Assembly: GCF_001500025.1 (NCBI RefSeq)
Contig: NZ_LQIW01000019.1
Coordinates: 1 to 63,383 of the forward strand
DNA from: Mycobacterium sp. IS-1590
Lineage (GTDB): Bacteria; Actinomycetota; Actinomycetes; Mycobacteriales; Mycobacteriaceae
Direction of reading: 5' to 3'
Length of the DNA: 63,383 nucleotides
The position numbers were made by a program, and so were the translations under genes. Each line of letters opens with the position of its first letter. Within the stretch, counting starts at the first letter, position 1. Of this stretch, positions 31,983 through 41,750 are shown piece after piece. The notes under the pieces were generated by a model. It was given only the letters and a program-made list of their open reading frames with translations, ran no database searches and was not told the origin of the DNA.

Positions 31983-32716
31983 CCGTCAGCCCCACCGACC
32001 ATCGCTACCTGCAGGTGGCCCGCACGCTGCGCAAGGAGATCGTCGACGGGATCTACCCCGTCGGCTCGCAGCTTCCCACCGAACAACAACTGTGCGAACG
32101 CTTCGCGGTCAGCCGCTACACCGTCCGCGAGGCGCTGCGCCGGCTGCGCGAGGACAACCTGATCGCGTCGCGGCCACGCGCCGGCACCCTCGTGGTCCCC
32201 CGACCCGCGTCCAATTCGTATGCGCAAGACGTCGTTTCGATCGACGACCTGCTGGCCTTCGCGGCCGGAGCCCAGCTCACGATCGAGTCCAACGCGATGG
32301 TCACCGTCGACGACGAGCTGGCCGCCCACACCGGGCTGGAGGCAAGTACGCAGTGGCTGGCCGTGCGCGGCTGCCGGCAGGCCGAGGGCAGCGATACCCC
32401 GGTCTGCACCACCGAGTACTACATCAATCGGGCCTTCGCGGCGGTCGGTCGTCTGCTGCAACGCCATTCGGGACCGATCTTCCCGCTGATCGAAGATCTG
32501 TTCGGGGTCAGCATCGTCGAGGTGCACCAGGAGATGGCGGCGATCACCGTCTCCCCAGACCTCGCCAAGGCGCTCAAGGCCGACGCGGGCAGCGCCGCGC
32601 TGAAGATGCGCCGCGCCTACACGACCTCCGACGGCGAGGTCGCTCAGGTGACCATCAACACCCATCCTTCGTCGCGGTACCGACACTCGATGACGATGCG
32701 CCGGATCAAGGGTTAG
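31979..32716 (+). CDS. GntR-family (HutC/UTRA) transcription regulator
   Basis: The 245-residue protein has an N-terminal winged helix (YPVGSQLPTEQQLCERF, VSRYTVREALRRLREDNLI) and a C-terminal UTRA ligand-binding domain (about 85-240). HutC-type members are usually repressors released by a pathway intermediate. Its ATG overlaps the stop of the propeller gene. The palindrome at 30245 and the related site at 30341 are the likely operators, so it would control both arms of the island and its own gene. The inducer is unknown but is probably an early intermediate. Confidence 0.92.
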   Translation: MTVSPTDHRYLQVARTLRKEIVDGIYPVGSQLPTEQQLCERFAVSRYTVREALRRLREDNLIASRPRAGTLVVPRPASNSYAQDVVSIDDLLAFAAGAQLTIESNAMVTVDDELAAHTGLEASTQWLAVRGCRQAEGSDTPVCTTEYYINRAFAAVGRLLQRHSGPIFPLIEDLFGVSIVEVHQEMAAITVSPDLAKALKADAGSAALKMRRAYTTSDGEVAQVTINTHPSSRYRHSMTMRRIKG

Positions 32717-32725
32717 GCCCCAACC

Positions 32726-34264
32726 GTGCGGGTCGACGAGAAGCGCAGCGCCGACGCCTACCGGCGCGGCCTGTGGGTGCACGACACGCTGGCCGACGCA
32801 CTGCGCGACGCGGCCACCTCGACCCCTGACCGAACGGTGTTGGTGGACGGCGACATCCGGCTCTCCTGCCGCGAGCTGCATGACCGCGCGGTGGCGCTGG
32901 CGCACACGTTGATGTCGCGCATGCCGGCCGGCAGCGTGGTCTCGTTCATGTTGCCGAACTGGCACGAGGCCGCGGTCATCTACCACGGGGCGACGTTGGC
33001 AGGCATGGTGGTCAACCCGATCCTGCCGTCGCTGCGCGACCACGAACTGACGTTCATTCTGCGCGACGCCGACGTCCGGGCGATCTTCGTGCCGTCCGCC
33101 TTCAACAAACACGACTATGTCGCGATGCTCGACCGCGTCACCGGCGCGATGTCCGCCCCGCCGGAAGTCATCGTGGTGCGGGGCGACGCGGGCGATCACA
33201 CACCGTTCGAGTCACTAATGGGCGGCGGGGGCGTCCTGCCGGTGTTGAACGCCGACACGGTGCGCATGATCCTCTACACGTCGGGAACCACCGGTCGGCC
33301 GAAAGGCGTGCTGCACACCCATAACTCGATCCACGCACTGATTCGTCAGATCGGTGAGCACTGGCGCGTCGAGGACGGTGACACGTTCCTGGTGCCGTCC
33401 CCGATCGCGCACATCGGCGGGTCGATCTATGCGTTCGAGTGTCCCCTGCTGCTGGACAGCACCGCGGTGCTGATGCAACGCTGGGATCCGGATGCGGCGG
33501 TGGCGCTGATGCTCGCCGAGCGGGTCACGCACATGGCGGGGGCCACGCCGTTCCTCGACGGGTTGCTCAGCGCCGCCGAACGGGCCGGGACGCGGCTACC
33601 CGGGCTGAAGGTGTTCATCTGTGGTGGCGCGTCGGTGCCGCCGTCGCTGATCCGCAGCGCCACCGCATATTTCGAGAAGGCGGCGGTGTCCCGGGTCTAC
33701 GGCTCGACGGAGGTGCCGGTGACCACGGTCGGCGCGCTCGACGACGCCGGGCGTGCGGCCGACACCGACGGCAGACCGGGGATCGCCGACATCAAACTCG
33801 TCGACGGCGAGATCCGCGCCCGCGGGCCGCAGATGCTCGTCGGCTACCTGCACCCCGAGGACGAGACCACCGCATTCGACGACGAAGGCTACTTCCGCAC
33901 CGGCGACCTCGGCCGGTGGGTCGACGACGGCTTCCTCGTCGTCATCGGTCGCGCCAAGGACATCATCATCCGCAACGGAGAGAACATCTCGCCCAAGGAG
34001 GTCGAGGACATCCTCATCGGTCATCCGGGCGTCGCGGAGATCGCCATCGTCGGCATACCCGACGAGCGCACCGGTGAGCGGGCCTGCGCTGTCGTGGTGG
34101 CCAGCGACCAGCCGCCGCCGGACGTCACGGCCATGCGGACCATGCTCGAGGAGCACGGGGTCGCGCGATTCAAGGCACCCGAGCAGGTGGCGGTGTGGGA
34201 GTCGTTGCCCAAGAACGACGCCGGAAAAGTGTTGAAGCATCGGATACGAGCGGCGCTGATATGA
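32726..34264 (+). CDS. Acyl-CoA ligase (AMP-forming), first of two
   Basis: The 512-residue ANL-superfamily enzyme has the P-loop LYTSGTTGRPKG, VYGSTEVP (A5-like), EGYFRTGDLG, GRAKDIIIRNGENISP and the catalytic Lys in LPKNDAGKVLKHRIR. It activates a carboxylic acid to its acyl-CoA with ATP. The GTG start lies ten bases after the regulator gene. With the second ligase it could load two different acids, or the same acid at two stages. Residues around AHIGGSIYAFE line the acyl pocket, but the chain length cannot be told. Confidence 0.92.
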   Translation: MRVDEKRSADAYRRGLWVHDTLADALRDAATSTPDRTVLVDGDIRLSCRELHDRAVALAHTLMSRMPAGSVVSFMLPNWHEAAVIYHGATLAGMVVNPILPSLRDHELTFILRDADVRAIFVPSAFNKHDYVAMLDRVTGAMSAPPEVIVVRGDAGDHTPFESLMGGGGVLPVLNADTVRMILYTSGTTGRPKGVLHTHNSIHALIRQIGEHWRVEDGDTFLVPSPIAHIGGSIYAFECPLLLDSTAVLMQRWDPDAAVALMLAERVTHMAGATPFLDGLLSAAERAGTRLPGLKVFICGGASVPPSLIRSATAYFEKAAVSRVYGSTEVPVTTVGALDDAGRAADTDGRPGIADIKLVDGEIRARGPQMLVGYLHPEDETTAFDDEGYFRTGDLGRWVDDGFLVVIGRAKDIIIRNGENISPKEVEDILIGHPGVAEIAIVGIPDERTGERACAVVVASDQPPPDVTAMRTMLEEHGVARFKAPEQVAVWESLPKNDAGKVLKHRIRAALI

Positions 34265-34285
34265 CCGCGGACGCGAGGAGCAAGA

Positions 34286-35065
34286 ATGGTTCAGGTAGCG
34301 ATCGTGACCGGGGCGAGCAGCGGCATCGGCTTCGGATGTGCGACCAAACTGGCCGAGGCGGGCATGGCGGTGCTGGGCACCGGCCGCGACGAGACGAGGC
34401 TAGCCGGGTTGACGAAGGCGATCGGTGACACCGACCGCGTCGCGACGGTCGCCGTCGATCTCACCGCCGACGAGGCCCCGCAGCGCATCGTGCAGGCCGC
34501 ACTGGACCGTTGGGGTCGCATCGACTTCCTGGTCAACAACGCCGGCGTGGGAAGCCCGAAACCGTTGCACGAGACCGACGACGAATCCCTGGACTACTTC
34601 CTGGGATTGATGCTGCGGGCACCGTTCCGGCTGGCCCGCGACGTCATTGCGCACATGGAGGCCGGCTCGGGGATCGTCAACGTGACCTCGACGTTCGCCG
34701 TCGTCGGCGGGCTGCGCGGTGGCGCGTACTCCGCGGCCAAGGGCGGCTTGACGTCGCTGACCCAGCACATCGCATGCCAATACGGTCCCCAGGGAATCCG
34801 GTGTAACGCAGTGGCTCCCGGCGTCACGCTGACCCCGATGGTGGCGACGCGACTCGAAGACGAGCGGTTCCGCAAGATCAACACCGAGATGACCCCGTAC
34901 CCGCGGCTGGGCGAGGTGAACGACATCGCCAGCACCGTCGCATTCCTGTGCTCGGAGGGTGCGAGTTTCATCAACGGGCAGACCATCGTCGTCGATGGTG
35001 GCTGGAGTTCGACGAAGTATCTCTCCGACTTCGCGCTCAACGCCGAGTGGGTGGCCCGGCAGTGA
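34286..35065 (+). CDS. Short-chain dehydrogenase/reductase
   Basis: The 259-residue classical SDR has VAIVTGASSGIGFGCATKLA, LVNNAGVGSPK, Ser in VNVTSTFAVVG, AYSAAKGGLTSL and the terminal GQTIVVDGGWSS. GAGGAG lies about eight bases before the ATG. It is one of three SDRs in the island and may oxidise a hydroxyacyl-CoA or ring alcohol. Its stop overlaps the GTG of the following ligase (GTGA), so the two are translationally coupled. Confidence 0.92.
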   Translation: MVQVAIVTGASSGIGFGCATKLAEAGMAVLGTGRDETRLAGLTKAIGDTDRVATVAVDLTADEAPQRIVQAALDRWGRIDFLVNNAGVGSPKPLHETDDESLDYFLGLMLRAPFRLARDVIAHMEAGSGIVNVTSTFAVVGGLRGGAYSAAKGGLTSLTQHIACQYGPQGIRCNAVAPGVTLTPMVATRLEDERFRKINTEMTPYPRLGEVNDIASTVAFLCSEGASFINGQTIVVDGGWSSTKYLSDFALNAEWVARQ

Positions 35066-36534
35066 ACCTGTTCGCGCTGCTCGACCAGGCCGCGAGCCGC
35101 TTCGGCGACCGCGGCGCGGTGTATCACGGTGAGCGGCAACACCAGACGTGGGAACAGCTGCGCGAGAGGTCCCTGCGGTTGGCCGCCACGCTCGGCACGC
35201 CCGGCACGCGAATCGCCGTCGCCAGCGAGAACTGTCCGGAGATCATCGAGCTGATGTTCGGGGTGTGGGCCGCCGAATGCGTGTACGTGCCCATCAACTA
35301 CAAGCTGCACCCGCGGGAGATGGTGCAGATCCTCGAAGACTCCGGCGCCGCGCAGGTGTTCGCGTCGCCGAAGATCGCGTCAGCGCTCGCGTCGCAGACC
35401 GGTGTCCCGATCACGACCGTCGGCACCGATGGCTACGAAAGCTGGTTCAGCGCAGGGCCTTCGGGACCACCGACCACCGATCCCGAGACTCTGGCCTGGC
35501 TGTTCTACACCAGCGGAACGACCGGCAAATCCAAGGGCGCGATGCTGTCGCACCGCAACCTGATGGCGATGACGGTGTCGCACCTGGCCGACTTCGACGC
35601 TCCCGACGAGAACTGCACCCTGGTGCACGGCGCGCCGATGTCGCACGGCTCGGGACTGTACATCCCGCCCTACGTGCTGCGCGCGGCGCGCCAGGTGATC
35701 CCCGAGTCGGCGGCGTTCGAGCCGAACGAGTTTCTCGACCTGTGCGAGCGCCATCCCGGTTGCAGCGCGTTCCTGGCGCCGACGATGGTGCAGCGCCTGG
35801 TGCAGACCGGCCGGGCCTGCCCGAACAACCTGCGGACCATCGTCTACGGCGGTGGCCCCATGTACGTGGAGAGCCTGAAGAAGGCGATGGCCGCGTTCGG
35901 CCCGGTCTTCGTGCAGCTGTACGGCCAAGGCGAGGCGCCGATGACCATCACCGGTCTGCGCAGAGCCGATCACGTCGGCGCAGACGACGCCGTTCTCGGG
36001 TCGGTCGGCTATGCCCGGTCCGGCGTGGACGTGGCGGTGCACCGGGCCGACGGAACACCGGCCGATGTCGGCGAGATCGGCGAGATCGTCTGCCGTGGCG
36101 ACGTCGTGATGTCGGGCTACTGGCAGAACCCCGAGGCGACCGCAGCGACGCTGCAGGACGGCTGGTTACGCACCGGCGACATGGGCTCCTTCGACGACCG
36201 CGGCTTCCTCACGCTGCGCGACCGGTCCAAGGACGTGGTGATCAGCGGCGGCAGCAACATCTATCCGCGCGAGGTCGAGGAGGTGCTGCTCGAGCATCCC
36301 GGTGTGATCGAGGCCGGCGTCGTGGGCGCGCCCGACGAGGAGTGGGGCGAGGTGGTGGTGGCATTCATCGTCGGGTCGGTCTCGGCCGAGGAGTTGGACG
36401 CGCATCTGCTCGATCGCATCGCGCGGTTCAAGCGTCCGAAACGCTACGAGTTCATCGAGGAACTGCCCAAGAACAGCTACGGCAAGGTGCTCAAGCGCGA
36501 GCTGCGCGACCGGGTGCGATCGGTGCCGCGGTAG
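35062..36534 (+). CDS. Acyl-CoA ligase (AMP-forming), second of two
   Basis: The 490-residue ANL enzyme is on the short side, beginning directly at the adenylation core. Motifs are FYTSGTTGKSKGAMLSHRN, LYGQGEAPMT, WLRTGDMGSFDDRGFL, DRSKDVVISGGSNIYPREVE and the Lys of LPKNSYGKVLKRELR. It is the last gene of the rightward operon and overlaps the SDR by four bases. Compared with the first ligase it differs at the pocket, which suggests a different acid. Confidence 0.92.
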   Translation: MNLFALLDQAASRFGDRGAVYHGERQHQTWEQLRERSLRLAATLGTPGTRIAVASENCPEIIELMFGVWAAECVYVPINYKLHPREMVQILEDSGAAQVFASPKIASALASQTGVPITTVGTDGYESWFSAGPSGPPTTDPETLAWLFYTSGTTGKSKGAMLSHRNLMAMTVSHLADFDAPDENCTLVHGAPMSHGSGLYIPPYVLRAARQVIPESAAFEPNEFLDLCERHPGCSAFLAPTMVQRLVQTGRACPNNLRTIVYGGGPMYVESLKKAMAAFGPVFVQLYGQGEAPMTITGLRRADHVGADDAVLGSVGYARSGVDVAVHRADGTPADVGEIGEIVCRGDVVMSGYWQNPEATAATLQDGWLRTGDMGSFDDRGFLTLRDRSKDVVISGGSNIYPREVEEVLLEHPGVIEAGVVGAPDEEWGEVVVAFIVGSVSAEELDAHLLDRIARFKRPKRYEFIEELPKNSYGKVLKRELRDRVRSVPR

Positions 36535-36613
36535 CACCTGTGTCCGTCATCACAGACGATCTTGGTTTGGAGCTCATTGGCCAGGGGTATCAGGCGGGCT
36601 GCTCTACCGAAGG

Positions 36614-36907
36614 ATGACGATGACCGACCACATGCCGACCGCCGACGGGTCGCCCGCCTCCGATGGGTTGGCCACGCTGGCGCTGCTTCTGCATGCGGCG
36701 GCGTTGTTCGCCTCGACCGCCTGCCTTGCCGCGTTCCTCATCGGGCATTCGACCGTAGCCCTTACGGCCGGGATTCTCGCGGTGCTTCACCTCATCGGCG
36801 CACGGGCCACCGTCTTCCTCGACAGCAGCCTCGAGAAGCGCCGCCTGGGCCGCGAGGCAGCGGCCGGGCCGTTCGGCGAGTACGCCCTGGCCGGCGGCTC
36901 GCTCTAA
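36614..36907 (+). CDS. Small membrane protein, unknown function
   Basis: The protein has about 97 residues and two hydrophobic helices (about 20-42, LATLALLLHAAALFASTACL; about 47-68), then a basic-acidic tail ending EYALAGGSL. ATG 36614 or the in-frame ATG 36620 could be used; GAAGG fits the latter better. I do not recognise a family. It stands alone between the catabolic island and the Rv0910-like gene, convergent with the latter. Confidence 0.6.
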   Translation: MTMTDHMPTADGSPASDGLATLALLLHAAALFASTACLAAFLIGHSTVALTAGILAVLHLIGARATVFLDSSLEKRRLGREAAAGPFGEYALAGGSL

Positions 36908-36925
36908 CCCGAGAAACCAACCCGG

Positions 36926-37375
36926 CTACTGGGCCGGGGCGAACACCGACTTGAACCGGTTCAGCGAGTCCTGGATGTCGCCCTTGAGCGCACCGGCGAC
37001 CACCATGCCGATGGGGCCGAACAGCGCCGGGCCGCCGAGGTGCACGTCGAATGTGACGGTCGATCCGGAGGGGTCCTTCTGGGCCGGTCGCACCTTGCCG
37101 ATCAGCTTGACCTTCACGCCGCCCTTGCCGTCGCCGTTGAGCGTCATCGCCTCCGGCGGGCGGTAGTGCACGATGGTCCACTTGATCCGGTTCGGCATGC
37201 CCTTGACTTCGACGATGGACTCCAGCGTCGTGCCCTTCTCCAGCGTTTCGGGCAACTTGCTGCGCCACACCCGGTGGATGCTCAGCCACTCCTTGTAGCG
37301 GGCGAGGTCGGATGCGCACGACCAGGCCTGCTCCGGCGGCAGGGGGACGTCGACGGATACGGAGAGTTTGGCCAT
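36926..37375 (-). CDS. SRPBCC protein, Rv0910-like putative toxin
   Basis: The 149-residue START/SRPBCC-fold protein begins MAKLSVSVDVPLPPEQAWSC and contains RYKEWLSIHRVWRSKLPE and VKGMPNRIKWTIV. It strongly resembles M. tuberculosis Rv0910, annotated as the toxin of the Rv0909-Rv0910 pair. The helix-grip fold normally binds hydrophobic ligands, so a role in lipid or polyketide handling is an alternative to toxicity. It follows the antitoxin-like gene by three bases and is the last gene of the ctpE operon, in the same order as in M. tuberculosis. Confidence 0.85.
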   Translation of the reverse strand: MAKLSVSVDVPLPPEQAWSCASDLARYKEWLSIHRVWRSKLPETLEKGTTLESIVEVKGMPNRIKWTIVHYRPPEAMTLNGDGKGGVKVKLIGKVRPAQKDPSGSTVTFDVHLGGPALFGPIGMVVAGALKGDIQDSLNRFKSVFAPAQ

Positions 37376-37378
37376 GGC

Positions 37379-37633
37379 TCAGGGCTGCTGCGGTGGCTGC
37401 TGCTGCGGCGGAGCCTGAGGGGGCGGGGCCTGGGGCGGCTGCTGTGGCGCGCCCTGCGCCGACGGGTTGTCCTTGTTGACGTAGTTGCGCGCCGCGTCCT
37501 GGACTTTGTCGACGTGCTGGGCATATTTGCCCTGCGTCTTGCGGTCGACGATGTCACCGGCCTTGTCGATCGCGGTGTCCACCTTGTCGGCGTTGCGGGC
37601 CAGCAGATTCTTCACCTTGTCGAGAAATGCCAT
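37379..37633 (-). CDS. Rv0909-like putative antitoxin with Pro/Gln tail
   Basis: The 84-residue protein has an N-terminal half that matches the MT0933-type antitoxin family (MAFLDKVKNLLARNADKVDT, AIDKAGDIVDRKTQGKYAQH), a charged amphipathic helix pair. The remaining about 28 residues are almost only Pro, Gln and Ala (QQPPQAPPPQAPPQQQPPQQ), an extension I do not expect from the roughly 60-residue M. tuberculosis protein. It lies ten bases after ctpE and three before its putative toxin. Expected role: binding and neutralising the SRPBCC partner. Confidence 0.83.
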   Translation of the reverse strand: MAFLDKVKNLLARNADKVDTAIDKAGDIVDRKTQGKYAQHVDKVQDAARNYVNKDNPSAQGAPQQPPQAPPPQAPPQQQPPQQP

Positions 37634-37643
37634 GGACCCCAGG

Positions 37644-40067
37644 CTACTCGGCCCGCCACAACCGGCGTCGCTCTCCCAGCACCGCGCCCTGCACCCACCA
37701 GATCACCTCGATGGCGGCGGCGGCGAGAGCGCCGATGGCCAGCGCGATCGACGTCGTCTTGGCGTTGGAGATGTCGAGCATGAACAGCTCCTGCGCCAGC
37801 GGTATCGAGAAGATCACCACGTAGGCCAGACCGGAGACGACGACCAACGCCACCCGCCACCACTCGTAGGGTCGCGCCACGACCGCGAGAACCCAGATCG
37901 CCCCGACCAGCAGGGTGATCAGCGCCGCGGTCGACGCCTGGGTCTGCTCGACGGCGGTGGCTTCGCGGCCCTGATAGGCGGCCAGATACGAGACGAACGT
38001 CGCGACACCGATGACCAGGCCCGACGGCAGGGCCGCCGTCATCACCCGCTTCACGAATCCGGGGTGCGCGCGTTCCTTGTTCGGCGCCAGCGACAGGATG
38101 AATGCCGGGATGCCGATCGTGAACCACGCCGCGATCGTGACGTGGATCGGCTGAAACGGGAACAGCAGCGGGTCGGTGCCGAAGAACTTCGACGCCAGCC
38201 CGGCCAGGCCGACGAACGTCGCGAGCAGCACCGAGTACACCGTCTTGGTCAAGAACAGGTTCGAGACGCGTTCGATGTTGCCGATCACCCGCCGTCCCTC
38301 GCCGACGACGTAGGGCAGCGTCGCGAACTTGTTGTCCAGCAGCACGATCTGGGCCACGGCGCGCGATGCCGAGCTGCCCGACCCCATCGCGACGCCGATG
38401 TCGGCGTCCTTGAGCGCGAGTACGTCGTTGACGCCGTCGCCGGTCATCGCGACCGTGTGTCCCCGGGACTGCAGGGCGTGCACCATCGCTCGCTTCTGGT
38501 CGGGGCGGACCCGGCCGAAGGTGGTGTGCGACTCGAGGGCATCGGCCAGTTCGTCGGAGGCTTCCGGCAGGTTCCTGGCGTCCATGCACTCGCCGTGCAG
38601 GCCCAGCGATCCCGCGACCGCCCCTACGGACACCGCGTTGTCCCCGGAGATCACCTTGATCGAAACCTTCTGGGCGGCAAAGTAATCGAGGGTGTCGCGG
38701 GCATCGGGCCGCACACGCTGCTCGAGGACGACCAGCGCGGCGGGGGTCACGCAGCCCGGAGCGTCGGCGTGGTCGACGGGCAGGTCGCTGGCTCCGAGCA
38801 GCAGCACCCGCAGCCCCGAGGAGCCGATCCGTTCGGCCTGTTCGGCGATCGGCGAGCCGGGTTCGCACAGCACGTCGGGCGCGCCGATCACCCAGTTGCC
38901 GTGCTCGCCGTAGGAGGCGCCGCTCCACTTGGTGGCGGACTTGAACGGCGCGGTCGCCGTCGCCGTCCACCCGGGCGGCATCTTGTACGCCTCGGCGATG
39001 GCCTGCATGCTCGCGTTCGGGCGGGCGTCGTCGGCGGCGAGCTGCGCCAGGATGTTTCCGACGTTCCCCAGCTCGCGCGTGAGCCCAGCCTCGTCGAGCT
39101 GCTCGAGGTCGGAGACGCGCATCCCGTTCTCGGTCAGCGTGCCGGTCTTGTCTGCGCAGACGACGTCGACCCGTGCCAGGCCTTCGATCGCGGGTAGTTC
39201 GTTGACCAGACATTGCCTGCGGCCCAACCGGATCACCCCGACCGCGAACGCGATCGACGTCATCAGGACCAGGCCTTCGGGCACCATCGGCACCAGCGCG
39301 CCGACCATCGCCAGCACCGAACGGCGCCAACCGGATTCGGTGGTGAACAGCTGGGTGTAGATGGTCAGCAGCCCGGCGGGGATGAGCAGGTACGTGATGA
39401 ACTGCAGAATCTTGTTGATGCCGGTGCGCAGTTCGGAGTTCACCAGGGTGAACTTGCTGGCCTCTTCGGCGAGCTTGGCCGCGTAGGCTTCCCGGCCGAC
39501 TTTGGTGGCGCGGTAGGCGCCGGAGCCTGCGACGACGAAGCTGCCCGACATGACGTGGTCGCCGACATCCTTCGCGATCGGATCGGCCTCCCCGGTGAGC
39601 AGGGACTCGTCGACCTCGAGGTTGGCGTCCTCGATCACCTCGCCGTCGACCACGATCTGATCGCCGGGCCCGAGCTCGATGATGTCGTCGAGGACGATGT
39701 CGCTGGGGCTGAGCTGCTGGGTAGCGGAGCCGGCGCCGGTCTGCCTGCGCACCAACGGTTTCGTCTGACCGACGATGGCGAGCTTGTCCAGCGTCCGCTT
39801 GGCGCGCAGTTCCTGGATGATGCCGATGCCGCTGTTGGCGATGATCAGCAATCCGAAGGCGCCGTTGATGATCGAGCCGGTGGACAGCACGATGATCAGC
39901 AGCACGCCGAGGATGGCGTTGATGCGGGTGAACACGTTGGACCGCACGATGTCGGATACGCTGCGCGCCGCCCGCGTCGGGACGTCGTTGGTCTTGCCGT
40001 CGGCGATGCGTTGGGCGACCTCGGCTTCGGTCAGCCCGGCGGCCTGGATTTCGGGTGCGGCGGTCAC
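37644..40067 (-). CDS. ctpE: P-type cation ATPase CtpE
   Basis: The 807-residue P-type ATPase has the phosphorylation motif [14 protein letters not shown], the TGE actuator in [14 protein letters not shown], the hinge [20 protein letters not shown], and the membrane motif [11 protein letters not shown]. Hydrophobic segments cluster at about 50-95, 225-285 and 620-790. Orthologues of CtpE take up calcium in M. smegmatis, and the M. tuberculosis gene is Rv0908. The GTG start overlaps the upstream hydrolase stop. Gene order (Rv0907-like, ctpE, Rv0909-like, Rv0910-like) is conserved, which supports the name. Confidence 0.93.
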   Translation of the reverse strand: MTAAPEIQAAGLTEAEVAQRIADGKTNDVPTRAARSVSDIVRSNVFTRINAILGVLLIIVLSTGSIINGAFGLLIIANSGIGIIQELRAKRTLDKLAIVGQTKPLVRRQTGAGSATQQLSPSDIVLDDIIELGPGDQIVVDGEVIEDANLEVDESLLTGEADPIAKDVGDHVMSGSFVVAGSGAYRATKVGREAYAAKLAEEASKFTLVNSELRTGINKILQFITYLLIPAGLLTIYTQLFTTESGWRRSVLAMVGALVPMVPEGLVLMTSIAFAVGVIRLGRRQCLVNELPAIEGLARVDVVCADKTGTLTENGMRVSDLEQLDEAGLTRELGNVGNILAQLAADDARPNASMQAIAEAYKMPPGWTATATAPFKSATKWSGASYGEHGNWVIGAPDVLCEPGSPIAEQAERIGSSGLRVLLLGASDLPVDHADAPGCVTPAALVVLEQRVRPDARDTLDYFAAQKVSIKVISGDNAVSVGAVAGSLGLHGECMDARNLPEASDELADALESHTTFGRVRPDQKRAMVHALQSRGHTVAMTGDGVNDVLALKDADIGVAMGSGSSASRAVAQIVLLDNKFATLPYVVGEGRRVIGNIERVSNLFLTKTVYSVLLATFVGLAGLASKFFGTDPLLFPFQPIHVTIAAWFTIGIPAFILSLAPNKERAHPGFVKRVMTAALPSGLVIGVATFVSYLAAYQGREATAVEQTQASTAALITLLVGAIWVLAVVARPYEWWRVALVVVSGLAYVVIFSIPLAQELFMLDISNAKTTSIALAIGALAAAAIEVIWWVQGAVLGERRRLWRAE

Positions 40068-41665
40068 TTGACGAACGTGCCCTTCTTGAACGTGTCGTAG
40101 TACTCCAGTATGAGCTTGTCGCGGTCGACCCCATCGAACACCGCGGTGGAAACCGTTCCCGGCGGCGCATTCTCGGTGACGAAGGAGAACGTGAAGGTGT
40201 TGCCGTCCCAGTGCTCGAGCGGCACGTCGAGCTTCGAGCCGAGCGCCAGCCGCAGCTCGCCGTTGCGTTCGGTGACCCGGGCGGGCCCCCAGTAGTCGTT
40301 GCGGTAGGTGCCGACGTACGACGCGAGCGGCGCAGCGGGTACCGGGTTGGCCGGCGGCTGCTTGCCGACCAGGGACCCGACCGGCTTCTCCATCTCGGCG
40401 AACGCCCCGCTGTAGAGGCCGTACCAGTCCTCGCGCACCTCGCCGAACTGCACCAGGTCGGCGAACTGCGCGGCCAGCGATTCGGGCACACCCGAAGGGG
40501 TGGCGTTGGTGAGCGCGACGATCGCGACGTCGGCCGACGGCAGGATCAGGAAGGTCGTGCCGGCGCCCAGCTCGAAGGCGCCCGAATGGCTCAGCTCCAT
40601 GCGCGCCGCCGAGGTCGAGCTGACGTTGAAGCCGAAGCCGTAGAAGCCCGACCTGGCCGCGGGTTCGGTGGCCGGGCTCGACACGATCTGCGGGGTGAGC
40701 GCGGGCAGCAGGGCCTTCGGGGCGACGATTTGTCTGCCGTCATGGCTGCCGTTGGCGAGCACCATGGCCAGCCATCGGGTCATGTCGTTGACCGACGAAC
40801 TCGCACCGCCCGCCGGGGCTTCCGGGTCGGCGTCACGGACGAACGCCGGTTCGTAGCGCTCATCCATGTGGATGTGGCCGACCGCGCGGTTGGGTCGGGC
40901 CCGATAGTCGGTGAACCGGTAGCTGGTCTGCCCCATGCCGAGCGGACGGAACAGCACCTCGTCGGCCAACACCTCCCACGGCTTGCCCGCACCGACCGCG
41001 ACCGCCTCGGCGCCGGCTGTATACCCGAAGTTGGTGTAGGCGTAGGAGATCCGGAACGGGTCCAGCGGAAGCTGGCGCAACCGTTCCAACACCTGCCTGC
41101 GGTCGTAGCCGAGGTCTTCGAGCATGTCGCCGGCGTGGTCGGGCAGCCCGGACCGGTGCGACATCATGTCCCCGACGGTCACCATCGAGGTGACCACCGG
41201 GTTGGACAACGCGAACCACGGCAGCTCGGACACGATCGGGGTGTCCCAGCTGACGGCGCCCACACCGACCTGGTGGGCAACCACGGTCGCCGCCAGCGAC
41301 TTGGACACCGACGCGAGCTGGAACACCGTGTCGGGGTCGACCCGGTTCTCGTCCCCGTCGGGCTTGGTGGCGTCCTTGACTCCGAACCCCTTGGCGTACA
41401 CCGTCTTTCCGCCGTGGACGACAGCGACCGCCATACCGGGGATTCCGGACTTCCGCATCAGGTCCTCGCCCATGCCGTCGAGTTCGGCCACCGCGTTGTC
41501 GACCGCGTTCTCCGGAAGGGGCATCGCGGGCACCAGCGGCGGGGGTACGTCGGGCTGCGCACCCGGGGCGGCCGGCGGGGACGGCGGAGCGGGTTCGGGG
41601 CGATCGGCACCGCAGCCCGCGACGAGCAGCACCCCGACGACGGCCACCCTGGCCAGTGCTTTCAT
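40064..41665 (-). CDS. Lipoprotein serine hydrolase (beta-lactamase fold, Rv0907-like)
   Basis: The 533-residue exported lipoprotein has a signal peptide ending in the lipobox LLVAGC (Cys18), then a Pro-rich linker to about residue 50. The class C beta-lactamase/DD-peptidase domain has SxxK as SVSK, YxN as YTN and a late HSGAFELG (HxG). Such proteins may cleave peptidoglycan stems, esters or beta-lactams at the outer face of the membrane. A C-terminal domain of about 110 residues follows. It lies 86 bases after the metallo-hydrolase gene and overlaps ctpE. Confidence 0.9.
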   Translation of the reverse strand: MKALARVAVVGVLLVAGCGADRPEPAPPSPPAAPGAQPDVPPPLVPAMPLPENAVDNAVAELDGMGEDLMRKSGIPGMAVAVVHGGKTVYAKGFGVKDATKPDGDENRVDPDTVFQLASVSKSLAATVVAHQVGVGAVSWDTPIVSELPWFALSNPVVTSMVTVGDMMSHRSGLPDHAGDMLEDLGYDRRQVLERLRQLPLDPFRISYAYTNFGYTAGAEAVAVGAGKPWEVLADEVLFRPLGMGQTSYRFTDYRARPNRAVGHIHMDERYEPAFVRDADPEAPAGGASSSVNDMTRWLAMVLANGSHDGRQIVAPKALLPALTPQIVSSPATEPAARSGFYGFGFNVSSTSAARMELSHSGAFELGAGTTFLILPSADVAIVALTNATPSGVPESLAAQFADLVQFGEVREDWYGLYSGAFAEMEKPVGSLVGKQPPANPVPAAPLASYVGTYRNDYWGPARVTERNGELRLALGSKLDVPLEHWDGNTFTFSFVTENAPPGTVSTAVFDGVDRDKLILEYYDTFKKGTFVK

Positions 41666-41750
41666 GAGCTGAACGGTAACCCGGCGAGCGCGCTGTTGTG
41701 GTGCTCGAACCGCGAGTGCGTCTGCAAAAAGTGTGCGTGGGCAGGCGGAG

